Of a stretch of DNA of 64,000 nucleotides, positions 1 to 12,297 are shown one piece after another. The notes under the pieces were generated by a model. It was not told the origin of the DNA, searched no databases, and worked only from the letters and a program-made list of their open reading frames with translations. Origin of the DNA: Monosporascus cannonballus (lineage: Eukaryota > Ascomycota > Sordariomycetes > Xylariales). The stretch spans positions 1 through 64,000 of the forward strand of contig QJNS01000008.1 in NCBI GenBank assembly GCA_004154925.1, written 5' to 3'. The translations under genes and the position numbers were made by a program. How positions within the stretch are numbered: position 1 is the stretch's first letter; each line of letters opens with the position of its first letter.

Positions 1-17
1 CCACTCGCTTCCGATCT
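1..17. other. Possible sequencing-adapter remnant at contig end
   Basis: Bases 8-17 read CTTCCGATCT, identical to the 3' end of the common Illumina adapter, and lie directly before the first telomere repeat. Bases 1-7 do not match that adapter well, so this may be an error-containing adapter tail or chance. It is not telomeric and matches nothing else in the window. Confidence 0.4.
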
Positions 18-41
18 CCCTAACCCTAACCCTAACCCTAA
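18..41 (+). repeat. Telomere repeat tract (CCCTAA)4
   Basis: Four perfect CCCTAA units lie at the left end, the C-rich strand orientation expected of a left chromosome end with TTAGGG repeats as in most filamentous fungi. The tract passes into retrotransposon gag at an AACC shared by both sequences (40-43). The tract is short, probably because the assembly stops inside it. Confidence 0.9.
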
Positions 42-43
42 CC

Positions 44-3000
44 TTAATACCGGAATGGAATCCGAGGAAGAAAAGGAGTAGTTTTGCTTTTTTCGAAAAA
101 AAGTTTTTCGACGCCTGGATGCTATAAACGAATGCATTTTTTAGCTGAAACAAGACAAAAATAATTTTATTATATTTTTCCAAATTATCTATAAAAAGTT
201 TAAGAAGAAAAAAAAGGCTTCCGAAACTGGAAAACCTTTTCGGTCGAACTAGGTTATTTAGCTGAATTTTATTAACGAATTAGGAAAAGTCTTTAAACCC
301 TTTAAATCAGAACTTTTTAATAGAATTTTTATTAAATTATAATTATTTTTAACTTAATGCCGAACATACTTTAAGTATTTTCCTATTCGATTTATTACGT
401 TTATTTTACGAATTAAGTTTGCGGTTAAACGATTTACCGGAAATGCAATTATTTGGTTTAAACCGGCCATAAAAAAATACGTTACCTTATTAATTAAAAA
501 ACGAAACCCAGAAATAATACGAATTTATAACGATTACGAATAATTCGAATAGGTATTAACGAAAGTATTCAGAATAATAAACGAAAAAATAAAAGCCGAA
601 ATGCAGATTTAATAATTACGATAAAAAAGATCGGTATCTAAATATGGCAGCATATTTATTTAGCTGGCATTTAAGCTAAATTGGGGATAAAAAGTATTAA
701 TAATTAAGTTTTTCGACAGCTTGAAGAAAAAAGTATAAAAAATTTTTTTTAAATTAAACCGATTTGATTATTTATTAAATTATATCGTTATAGCAATTAA
801 AATTAATAATCGACAATATGTTTAACGTACGAAAAGTACTAAGGGAAAGCATAATAACAAATCTCGGTATACGGCTAATATTAACGTTTTTCGGCGTAAT
901 AATATTTTTTATGGTATTGAACCGGGCCTTATAAAGCTAGGAGTTACCCATAAAAGGGATTAAAGCCAGATTAAGTATTATAATTACGAAAAAAAAGGGC
1001 ATAAGGCTTATAAGTATTTTTCGCTCAAAAAGCTATAAAGAAATAACGGGAAATTTGTATCCGAAAAATAATTTAAAGGGAATTAGAAAAAAAAAAGCAA
1101 ATTTATTAATATAATTCGACCTAAGTATATATTAGGCTTCCTGTAATAAGAAATGTAATAAAGGATGCGAAAAACCAGAAATTTAGCTTAATAAGTAATT
1201 AAGAAAAAACGAAGTATTTTTAAAGGATAATTAAAAAAGTACCAGGGCTGGACGGAGAAAGTTTGTCCTAAAACCTTTAATCGATATGGCAAGATATATG
1301 TTATTTATTGCAAACCATAAAATTACCTTGCCCATAAAGAATAAAAACGATATATCCATAATAGAATTACCCGAATATATTACGAGGGATTCGATTTTCC
1401 TAACAGAACGGGAAATAATAAAAATAATAAATAATAATATCGATACTTTTAATTTATAACTTTTGAAAATAATTTTCTTTAACTGGCTGTAACAGAAAAT
1501 TAGTTAAAAAGGAAATGGTATCCGTAGGAAAACCTTTTTTATTATTACGAGTAATATAATTATTAAACAAAAAAGGAATTAATTTAACATACGGTAAAAA
1601 AGCATTACCAGAAAGTTATTACGGATCTTTATTTCCAGTTAATATTTACCATAGATTTTGATAAATAATAAGTTTTAAAGGAAGAAATTTAACGATTTAT
1701 ACGAAATTTCTAATAAAAAGGGGATAAAGCCTAATAGGAAGTTATACGCCATATTAAGGAATAATTTATTTAATAAAGAAAGGAATTATAGCAAAATTAA
1801 GAATAATTAATACGGTTCGAAGGAATAATACGCCGGCAAAAACGACAAATATAATAGCTCGATGCGCTGTACCAAAAAATATAGACCAGGTTCGACGAAT
1901 TCGAACAAAAATTAAAAGAAAAAAGTTACTTGTAAAAAAGCCGCAAAATAACAAAACTTAGGGGAATTAGGATAAATTCCTAAAAAGGGCTTTAAACGCG
2001 ACAATAAGAACCGTTAATAACTTTATTACCCTGGATATACAAATCGGAATGTATTGGTATACTGTAATGGTAAATTATAAAATTATATACGGGAATTATA
2101 TCGTACCGGATATAATTAACGAATTTAAATTATTATGGAGATATAAATTAAAATTTTATATAATGACGAACGTTAAAAATTAAGATTTTGCTTACGATAA
2201 CGGAAAAGTTTTACGCGAAATTAATTATTTCGAAATTTTTATTTAAGGACGATACCAAATAATTAATTTCGACGTTATTCCGTTTAAGAATTACGATATA
2301 ATTTTAAGATTATTATAAATACGTTAATACGGAATTTTGATTAACGGAGGAATTAATTAGGTAAAATTCTTTTTACTTTCTATTAATAAATAAAAAAAAG
2401 AAATAAAATTTTAATATTTAATCGAAAATGGCGACGAATATAGGCATAAGGATACGATAGATATCTTATTACCTAAAGGGATAAAATATAAAAAAGAAAA
2501 CGGGTATTAAAAAAAAATACGATATATCATTATTATTATCAAAGTAAAATTAAGGTAACTAAATAATAATTTAAAATAATAACCTTAAAAATTAAAAAAT
2601 TTAATTAATATATTATTATAATATTATAAATACGAATAACTTTTTAAAAAGGAGCTTAATACGAAATTATTAGAATATAATAAATAAAATTATGAAATAA
2701 TTTTTAAAAAAAGATTTTCGACAAAGTTTTATCTTATTTACAACTTTATTAAAAATAAGTTATATGCTTTTAAAAAATACCTGGAAAATCGGTTATAAAA
2801 AAGATAAATTCGATTTTCGAAATTACCAACAAAATATTTAATATTTTTCGTATTAAAAAAAATAAAAAATTGCGATTTGTAATTAACTATCGGCAATTAA
2901 ATAATATTATTATTAAGGATTAAATATTATTATTTTTAATTATAAAAATAAAAAATTATTTTTATAAAATTAAATAGTTTATAATATTCGATCTAAAAAA

Positions 3001-5440
3001 TGGATATAACCTTATTAAAATTAAGAAAAAATACGAATAAAAAATAACTTTCAAAATAAAATACGGATTGTTTAAATACTTAGTTATGCTAATAAGATTT
3101 ACGAACGTACCGGCAACTTTCTAACGAATAATAAATTATATGTTACGGGAATATTTCGACATTTTTATTATGTGTTACCTCGACGATATTCTTATTTTTT
3201 CCAAAACAGAAAAAATATACGCAAAATACGTTTATTAAGTTCTTTAAGTTTTATAAAACGTTAAATTATTAATTAATACAAAAAAAATTAATTCTATAAG
3301 TAAGAAATGGAATATTTAAAATATATTATTATTTTAGGATATATTAGGATAAATTTAAAGAAAATCGTTATAGTAATAAAATAACAGATATTAACGACGG
3401 TTAAAAAGGTATAAATATTCCTTAAATTCGTTAATTATTATAGGAAATTTATTCGAAACTTTAGCAAAATAACTATACCTTTAATTAATCTTATTAAAAA
3501 AAAATTCAAATAAAGGTTAAAAATAAAAAAGGTATTCCAAAAAATTAAAAATATAATTACCAATAAGTTAATATTAATTATGTACAATTTAGTACGCCCC
3601 GTCGAACTAAAAACCGATATTTCGGATTACGCGTTAAATGCCGTAATTGGATAATAAGATAATTAAAGCAAATTATACATTATTATATTTTTTTTATATA
3701 AATTAAAAGGAGCTAAGTTTAATTATGGTATTCCAAATAAAAAATTTATAGCCATTATTATGGTATTTCGTAAATTTAGGTATTTTTTAAAGGGAAATTT
3801 GTATTAGATTAAAGTTTATACGGATTATCAAAATTTTACCCGATTTATTACGACCAAAAAACTTATAAGATAATAATTACGATACGCGGAAAAATTAACG
3901 AATTTCGATTTCGTTATTATCCATAAGAAAAACGTAAAAAACGGCAAAGCGGATACCTTAAGCAAGTAACCAGATTTCGAAAAAAAACTAATTAAAATTA
4001 ACTATACAATTTTCGATATTATTACAAAAAAATATTTACGCTTACGATAAATTATAACGATTCGGGCAGTATTTTTAAATATATATTAAAAAATCTAATA
4101 ATATAACGACGGTTTCCTAAAAAATTAAAAAATAAATAAAGTATAAATTTTAAAGAAATATTAAATAAACTTAATACGAAATATATACGAATATTAGTTA
4201 GTTAAATATTTAGGAATTTATAAAACCCTAAAACAATTTTAACGTATATATTTTTTTCTTAAAATAAAAATGATAATTTAAAAAATATAATAATAATATA
4301 ACTTTTGTAATAAAACTAAGGCATAATAACATAAGCCTTATAAAGAATTACAATTATTATTAATCTTAAAAAGATTATAATATTCGATTATTATAAATTT
4401 TATTATTAAATTTCCTTTATTTAAAAACCTAGTAATAAAAGTATATTATAATAGCATTTTCGTTATCGTTAATCGATTTACAAAGTTTTCTTATTTTTTA
4501 CCTTATTATAAGGATATTAACGTAAAGTAAATAACGTATATTTTCTTTAAAAATATCTTTAATATATACGGATTACCAATAAAAATCATTTTAAATAAAG
4601 AATTAACTTTTACGTTTAAATTTTGGCAAAGCCTTATAATATAAATAAATTTAAATCATAAATTATTTAATATATTTAAACCCTAAATAAATAAATAAAC
4701 GGAACGATTAAATTAAATATTAAAAATATATTTACGATATTATATTAATTACGAATAAAATAATTAGGTTAAAAAATTACTTATTACTTAATTAGTTTAT
4801 AATATTAATTATTACGAAAACATTAAAATAATATTATTTAACGCGAATTTTGGTTTTATTTTAAAAGTTTACAAAAAAGTACGCGATAACAGTCTAATTA
4901 ATATCAAAATAATCCTTACGACAGAATAATTATAATAGTTATATTAAAAAATAAAAACGGAATTAGAATTCGTACGGAATTAAATAAATAAATATTATAA
5001 CGAAAAAAGGTTAAAAGGATTAACTTTCGAAAAAAAAATGGTTTACCTTATTACCAAAAATATTTAAACAAAAAAACCTAGCAAAAAATTTGATTTCAAA
5101 TATATCGGTCCATACAAAATTAACAAGAAAATCTTAGAAAATAATTACTAATTAAAATTCCTACCAAAAGTTAAATTTTACCTAATTTTTTACGTTTTTT
5201 TATTCGAATTAACAGCAAAAATAATTAAGGTACGAACGGCATAAAACGACGTAAAAATAAAAAACAAAACGGCATACGAAATAAAGAAAATTCTTAATAT
5301 GCGGAAATAAAACGGATTTACCTAATATTTAATTAAATGGAAAAAATATCCAGATTCCGAAAACACCTGGGAACTTATTAAAAATCTTATTAACGCCTAA
5401 CGCTTATTGAAAAACTTTTACCAACAACGGCGGGGTCGTT
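44..5440 (+). pseudogene. Element A gag-pol remnant
   Basis: Translation shows a chromovirus polyprotein broken by many stops at former CAA/CAG/TGG codons. The gag zinc knuckle at 973-1020 reads Y-x2-Y-x4-H-x4-Y, a CCHC knuckle whose cysteines became tyrosine. Protease is near 2030-2300. RT is near 2620-3260 with an intact Y-L-D-D active site at 3176-3187. RNase H is near 3590-3980, integrase near 4150-5240 with a GPY/F motif (YIGPYKI) near 5095-5125, and a chromodomain (YLIKWKKYPDSENTWE) at 5269-5420. Domain edges are approximate. It cannot encode a functional product. Confidence 0.85.
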
Positions 5441-5499
5441 AAAATTTTAAAAATCCTTTATAATAAGCCAATTAAATAAGCCAAAATTAGATAAATCGA

Positions 5500-6130
5500 A
5501 AGGAATAACGGCTTACGTTAATGTAGTTACGGCGGCCTTAACGGCAGCCTATTCTTTTTTTCGTTTTTGTTCCTTTAGTTCGTTTAAGGATTAAAAATTA
5601 CGTTATACTATTTTAATACTTTTAAAACAAATTAAAAATTTTTGTTTACATAATTAAATAAACCGCGCCAGGGCTTTATTTATTTTTTTTTAATGGTAAC
5701 GTTAAATCTTAAATTAATAACGTTATAATTCAAATAAACGTTTTTCTGCTAAAATCTCCTTATGTTTAAAACGTTAATATTTGCGGCGGATATTTTGGAA
5801 AAAAGATAACGGGACGCCGGTCCTATCGCAAAATCGGTTACAGACCACATATTCCTTATAACGAAAAATGTTTTTTATTATTTTGCATTTTAAACTTTTC
5901 GAAAAATACCAATAATAAAGCATAATTTCGAAACCAAATTTTTCAAAAGCCTTTATTAGGTTAATACGACGAACAGTAAAAAGGCGAAGCTTACGACGAA
6001 TTTTAAAAATACAAAAAATTATGGTAAGGAAATAAGGAGCTTATTAAGAAAAAAATTTTAAGGGCAAAATTTTTGAAAAGGGGAAAATCGTATTACGACC
6101 TGATAAATTTAGGCCTACGGAAACGGTCGT
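5500..6130 (-). pseudogene. Element A antisense Zn2Cys6-like ORF
   Basis: On the strand opposite gag-pol, a frame runs from inside the 3' LTR (ending GLNLSGRNTIF at the LTR edge) through a basic region (LFTVRRINLIKAFEKFGFE) into a cluster at 5828-5917 with residues Y-x2-Y-x6-C-x8-Y-x2-Y-x6-C. This is the spacing of a fungal Zn(II)2Cys6 domain with four of six cysteines read as Tyr. A charged helical segment with stops at former Gln codons follows. Function is inferred only from spacing and conservation. Confidence 0.65.
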
Positions 6131-6499
6131 AATAAGGATAATATGACTTACCTTGCAAATTACGTAATTAAAAATAATTATTAAGAGATTAATAATTATT
6201 TTAAAATAATTACGATTAAAAACGATTATAATTATTATACCAGGAATAATCGGTAGTAATCGCCAATAAAGAACAAAAAAAATATATACGTTCGTTATTT
6301 CCATAATTTAAATAATATTAGCTTATAATATTTATTAATATTAATCGTTTATAGTTAATAATTCGTTACCCAAAACGCCTTTGGTATTACGAAATGTAAT
6401 ACGTTATTATATTTATTACTTAGATTCTCACGATACTCCTGCCAACATAAACCCGTCGACTTAAGGTTTAATAGTTGGTTAAACCGCCTAGCCGTCACA
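6091..6499 (+). repeat. Element A 3' LTR (409 bp)
   Basis: It starts TATTACGACCTG (RIP form of TGTTACGACCTG) and ends GCCGTCACA. The last ~200 bp are the conserved R-U5 part shared by all LTRs here. U3 holds TTACGTAA at 6160-6167, the RIP form of the shared TCACGTGA motif. A TATA-like ATATATAC precedes the conserved part. Confidence 0.85.
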
Positions 6500-9400
6500 G
6501 TAGCGTACTGGTTTAACTAGTATTTAAGCTAAATTAAGGACAAAAAGTACTGATGGCCAAATTTTTCGATAACCTGAAAAAAGAAATATAAAAAAAGCTT
6601 TTTAAGCTTAACCGGCCTAATTATTTATCGGATTATATCGCTATAGTAATTAAAATTAATAACCGGCAATATGCCTGGCGTACCAAAGAAACCAAAAGAA
6701 AAAATAATAGCAAACCCCGATATACGATTAATACCAACGTTTTTCGGCGTAATAACACTTTTTATAATATTAAATTAGGTTTTATGGAATTAAGAGCCAC
6801 CTATAAGAAAAACTAAAACCAGATTAAGTATTATAATTGCAGAAAAAAGGGATATAAGGCTTATAAATATTCTTTACTTAAAAAATTACGACGGAATAAT
6901 TAGAAGTTTATATTTAAAGAATAACCTAAGGAAAATTAAAAAAACGAAAATTTTATTAATATAATTCGGCCTAAGTATATGCTAGGTTTATCGTAGCAAA
7001 AAATTTAATAAGGAATACAAAAGATTAAGAATCTGGCTTAATAAGCAATTAAGGAATAACAGAATATCTTTAAAAAATAATTGGAGGAATACCAGGGCTG
7101 GATAAAGAAAATTTGTCCCGAAACCCTTAATCGATACGGCAGGATATATACTGTTTATTGCAAAAAACAAAATTACCTTATTTACGAAAAATGGAAACGG
7201 CATATTTATAACAGGATTATCCGTATATATTATGAAGGATTCGATTTTCCTAACAAAACGGGAAAAAATAAGAACGATAAATAATAGTATTAGTACTTTC
7301 GATTTATAGCCTTTAAAAACGATTTTTTTTTAACTGGTAATAACAGAAAATTAACCTAAAAAAATGGTGCCCGTAAGAAAACCCTTTTTGTCATTATAAG
7401 TGGTATAATTACCAAATAAAAAAAAAGTTAATTTAGCATATTATGGAAAAATATTACCAGAAGGCTATTACGGACCTTTATTTTTAATTAACATTTATTA
7501 TAAATCCCGATAAACGATAAGTTTTAAAAAAAAAAATTTAACGATTTATACGAAATTTTTAATAAGAAAAAAATGAAGCTTAATAAAAAACTATACGCTA
7601 TATTAAGGAATAATTTACTTAATGGGAAAAAAAATTTAATAGAATTAGGAATAATTAATATAATTTAAAGGTATAGTACGCCGACAAAAACGACAAATAT
7701 AATAGCTTAACGCGTTGTACAAAGAAATATAAATAAGGTTCGATAAATTTAAAAAAAAAAGTTAAAAGACGAAAGTTACTTATAAAAAAAGCGCAAAATA
7801 ACGAAACCTAAAGAAATTAAAATAAATTCTTAAAAAAGGTTTTAAACGTAACGATAAAAGCTGTTAATAACTTTATTACTTTAGATATATAAATCGGAAC
7901 GTATTGGTATACCGTAATAGTGGATTACGGAACTTTGGGTGGAAATTATATTGTACCGGATATAATTAACGAATTTAAATTATTATGGAAATATAAGTTA
8001 AAACCTTATATAATAATAAATGCCAAAGGTTAGGATTTCGTTTACAATAACGGAAAAATTTACGCGAAATTAATTATTTTAAGATTTTTATTTAAGGACG
8101 ATATTAAATAATGGATTTCGATATCGTTTTATTCAGGAATTATAATATGATCTTAAAAAAACCATAGATATACCGGTACGAAATCTTAATTAATAAAGGG
8201 ATTAGTCAGGTAAAGTTTGTTTTACCCCTTATTAATAAATAAAAAAAAATTAAGATTTTAATATTCGATCGAAAATAATAATAAATATAGGCATAAGGAT
8301 ACGATAAATATTTTACTACTTAAAAAAACAAAATATAAAAAAGAAAATAAGTATTAGAAAAAAATATAACGTATTATTATTATTATTAAAACAAAATTAT
8401 GGTAATTAAATAACGATTTAAAATAATAGCCCCAAAAATCAAAAAATTTAATTAATGTATTATTATAATATTATAAATATAAGTAACTTTTTAAAAAAAA
8501 ACTAAATACGAAATTATTAGAATATAGCGAATAAAATTACGAAATTATTTTTAAAAAGGGTTTTTTAACGGAATTTTACCTTATTTATAATTTTAACGGA
8601 AACGAATTATACGTTTTCCGGGAATACCTAAAAAATCGGTTATAAAAAGGATAAATTTAATTTTTAAAATTACCAATAAAATACCTTATATTTTTCGTAC
8701 CTAAAAAAAATAAAAAATTACGATTTATGGTTAACTATCGGTAATTAAATGATATTATTATTAAAGACCGAACGTTATTACCTTTAATTATAAAAATAAA
8801 AAACCGATTTTATAAAGCCAAATAATTTATAATATTCGATCTTAAAGATAAATATAACATTATTAAAATTAAAAAAAATACGAATAAAAATAATATTTAA
8901 AACGAAATACAAATTATTTAAGTATTTGGTTACGTTAATAAGATTTACGAACGTATTAGTAACCTTTTAACGGATAATAAATTATGTGCTGCGAAAATAC
9001 CTCGACGTTTTTGTTATATGCTATTTCGATAATATTTTTATTTTCTTAAAAACGGAAAAAGCATATATAAAATATGTTTATAAAATTTTTTAAATTTTAC
9101 AAAACGTAAAATTATTAATTAACGTAAAAAAAAGTTAATTTTATAAATAAAAAATAAAATATTTAAAATATATTATTACCTTAAAACATATTAAAATGGA
9201 TTTAAAGAAAATCGTTACAATTACGAAATAATAGATGTTAATAATAATTAAGAAAATACAGGTATTCCTTGGATTCGCTAATTATTATAGAAAATTTATT
9301 CAAAACTTTAGCAGAATTATTATACTTTTAATTAACCTTATTAAGAAAGAAAAAAAGTTTAAATGGACGCCCGAAATGGAAACGGTATTTTAAGAAATTA

Positions 9401-11290
9401 AAAATATAATTATTAACGAATTAATATTAACTATGTACGATTTAAGTCGCCCCGTCGAACTAGAAACCGATATTTCGGATTACGCGTTAGGCGTAATAAT
9501 TAAATAGCAAAATAATTAAGGCAAATTATACTTTATCGTATTTTTATTATATAAATTAAAAGGAACCAAGCTTAATTACGGTATTCCAAATAAGGAATTT
9601 ATAATTATTATTATAGCATTCCGCAAATTTAAATATTTCCTAAAGGGAAATTTGTATTAAATTAAGGTTTATACGGATTATTAAAATTTTACCCGATTTA
9701 TTACGATCAAAAAATTTACCGGACGATAATTACGATACGCAGAAAAATTAGCGAATTTCGATTTCGTTATTATTTATAAAAAAAGTTCAGAAAACGGCAA
9801 AATAAATACTTTAAGCAAATAATTAAACCTTGAGGAAAATTTAGTTAAAATTAATTATATAATTTTTAATATTATCACAAAAGGATATTTACGCCTGCGA
9901 TAAATTATAATAATTCGGGCAATACTTTTAAACATATATTAAAAGATTTAATAGTATAATAATGGTTTTCCAAAAAACCAAAAAACGGATAAAATATAAG
10001 TTCCAGAAAAATATCAGATGGATTTAATATAAAATATATATGAATATTAGTTATATAAATATCCAGGAATCCATAAGACTTTAGAACAATTTTAACGTAC
10101 GTATTTTTTTCCTAAGATAAAAACGATAATTCAAAAAGTATAACGATAATATAATTTTTATAATAAAGCTAAGATATAACGATATAAATTTTATAGAAAG
10201 TTATAATTATTACCGGTCTTAAAAAAACCTTAAAATTCGATTATTATAAATTTTATTATTAAACTTTTTTTATCCGAAAATCTAATAATAAGAATATATT
10301 ATAATAACGTTTTCGTTATCGTCGATCGGTTCACGAAATTTTTTTATTTTTTACTTTATTATAAAGATATTAACGCAAAATAAATGGTATATATTTTTTT
10401 CAGAAATATTTTTAATATATACGGATTATTAATGGAAATTATTTTAAATAAAAATTCGATATTCGTATTTAAATTTTAACAAAGCCTTATGGCATAAATC
10501 GGCTTAAATCATAAATTATTTAATACATTTAAACCATAAATAAACGAATAAACGGAACGGCTAAATTAAATATTAAAAACATATTTACGATATTACGTTA
10601 ATTACGAATAAAATAATTAGGTTAAAAAATTACTTATTACTTAACTGGCTTATAATATTAATTATTACGAAAATATTAAAATAATATTAAATAATATGAA
10701 TTTTGGCTATATTTCAAAAGTTTATAAAAAAATGCGTAACGACGGTCCAGTTAATATTAAAATAATTTTTACGTTAAAATAATTACGATAATTATATTAA
10801 GAAATAAAAATAGAATTAAAATTCGTACGGAACCAAATAAATAAGTATTATAATTAAAAAAGATTAAAGGGATTAATTTTCGAAAAAGGGGAAATAATTT
10901 ACTTCGTTACCAAAAACATTTAAACAAAAAAACCCAGTAAAAAATTCGATTTTAAATATATCGGTTTATATAAAATCGTTAAGAAAATTTTAGAAAACAA
11001 TTATTAATTGGAACTTTTACCAAAAGTTAAATTCCATCCAATTTTTCATATTTTTTTATTCGAATTAATAGCAGATATAATTAAAGTATATACGGCATAA
11101 AATAACGTAAAGATGGAAAACGAATAAGCATATAAAATGGAAAAGATTTTCGATATACGGAAATAAAACGGACTTACTTAGTACCTAATTAAATGGAAAA
11201 AGCATTTAAATTCTGAAAATATTTAGGAGCCCGCCAAGAACTTTATTGGCGTCTAGCGCTTATTAAAAATTTTTTACTAATAATAATAAA
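6500..11290 (+). pseudogene. Element B gag-pol remnant
   Basis: Gag resumes at 6500. The knuckle near 6826-6873 reads CNCRKKG-like with Tyr replacing Cys and His. A 67-codon open stretch at 7081-7284 is a conserved segment between knuckle and protease, also seen in A (~1240-1440) and H (~49547-49745), so it is genuine protein. The protease motif reads D-Y-G near 7926. RT has Y-F-D-N at 9022-9033, losing the second catalytic Asp. The chromodomain is near 11128-11275. Numerous RIP stops interrupt it. Confidence 0.85.
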
Positions 11291-11384
11291 CGCGTCCTAG
11301 TTAACGGCCAACTAATTAGTAACCGGGATATTAGGTTAATCGGCCGCGGCCTGCGTTAATATAATAACTGCGACGGCAGCCTCC

Positions 11385-11944
11385 AGCTATTTCTGTTCTT
11401 ATTCCAGATATTTAAACTCCTTTATGGCCTTTATGCCCTTAATCCCTTAACGAAGTATTTCCATATTACGGCGACGGAGCAACCGCCTTTGTTTTTGCAA
11501 ACGGTCCAGCTTGTTAACAGCAATACGCAATATTTTACGAACCTATTCCTTTTTACGCTTTAAACGGTCCTTTTCGTTAAAAAGCTTTTGGTATTCGGTC
11601 TCCGAAAAACCAAAAACGTTATAAGGGCCCCCATAATAAATATATCGCGCATATTTTAAAGATTTTCGAGCAATTTTGTATTCCGTACCTTTTTTTTCGT
11701 AACGAAAATAAAAAGATATTTTAAAACCAAGACGTTTAATACGTTTTGAAAGGATTAAAGCGTTAATACGCTTACGAAAACGAAATTTTTTAATTCGACC
11801 TGACATAATAAATATATAAAAAGGAAAAATACTTACCGAAACTGCCAAAGTAAGTAATTTGATCTTTAGAGATAAAAATCCTACAAAAGGGAAAATCGTA
11901 TTGGGACTTAATGATTTTGGCTTTTTACGGACGGTCGGAACCAT
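11385..11944 (-). pseudogene. Element B antisense Zn2Cys6-like ORF (longest open copy)
   Basis: This is the best-preserved antisense frame: 133 codons stay open from an ATG at 11944, inside the 3' LTR, to a stop at 11543. That stop is followed by more in-frame basic coiled coil down to about 11385. Residues 79, 82, 89, 98, 101 and 108 are all Tyr and sit exactly at C-x2-C-x6-C-x8-C-x2-C-x6-C (DNA 11621-11710). Basic residues precede the cluster (KKFRFRKR), and a helix rich in Lys, Arg and Leu follows. Zinc-cluster DNA-binding proteins of the Gal4 type share this layout. The product and its expression are inferred. Confidence 0.7.
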
Positions 11945-12292
11945 AAAAGGATTAAATTCCGACTTAAACCAAGGCGTTATGTAACTGGCTTAAAGGTTTC
12001 AAAGCGCCAAACGCCTTAAACCCTTTAAGTTGGCAAAAAAGCTTAAAGGGCTTAAGAGATTTAAAGGCTTAAACCGCTTAAGTACCTTAAGCCAAAATAA
12101 GGATATATACGTTCGTTATTTCCATAATTTAAATAACTTTAGCTTGTAATGGAATATCGTTACCCAAAACGCCCCTGGTATTACGAGATGTAATATGTTA
12201 TTATATCCATTGTTTAGAATCCCACGATACTCCTGCTAACATAAACCCGTCGACTTAGGTTTAATAATTGGTTAAACCGCCAAGCTGTTACA
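11899..12292 (+). repeat. Element B 3' LTR (394 bp)
   Basis: It starts TATTGGGACTT and ends GCTGTTACA (RIP form of GCCGTCACA). Its U3 differs completely from A's and is rich in CTTAAG-like words, whereas R-U5 matches the other LTRs. TTATGTAA at 11977-11984 stands where others have TCACGTGA. A TATA-like GGATATATAC is near 12110. Confidence 0.85.
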
Positions 12293-12297
12293 AATTA

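Larger units (their letters stand above)
42..6499 (+). mobile_element. Element A: 5'-truncated, RIP-mutated Ty3/gypsy chromovirus
   Basis: This is the outermost element. Its 5' LTR and gag start are missing: the sequence joins the telomere at a point matching position 1669 bases... within H, the gag at about 41669. Gag, protease, RT, RNase H, integrase, chromodomain, an antisense frame and a 3' LTR follow in order on the plus strand. Immediately after its 3' LTR the gag of element B resumes (6500), so A was inserted in B; GTAGC at 6500-6504 is the presumed right TSD copy. The left copy was lost with the chromosome end. Confidence 0.85.
6500..12292 (+). mobile_element. Element B: Ty3/gypsy chromovirus, 5' part lost
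   Basis: B begins in mid-gag where A was inserted and runs through pol, an antisense frame and a 3' LTR. Beyond its 3' LTR (12293) the sequence is antisense RT of element C, so B was inserted in C. AATTA at 12293-12297 is the presumed right TSD copy. Its 5' end lay beyond the present chromosome end. Confidence 0.85.

Noticed and set aside
1766..1954. 62-codon minus-strand frame, and its counterpart at 50076-50264
   Set aside because: Both lie opposite the gag-pol coiled-coil segment (the frame with LDKFEQKLKEK in H). Their similarity is explained by that coding strand.
6044..6304. 86-codon hydrophobic minus-strand frame as a membrane protein
   Set aside because: Mostly LTR U3 read in an AT-rich frame. 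Only its last ~25 codons belong to the antisense zinc-cluster frame.
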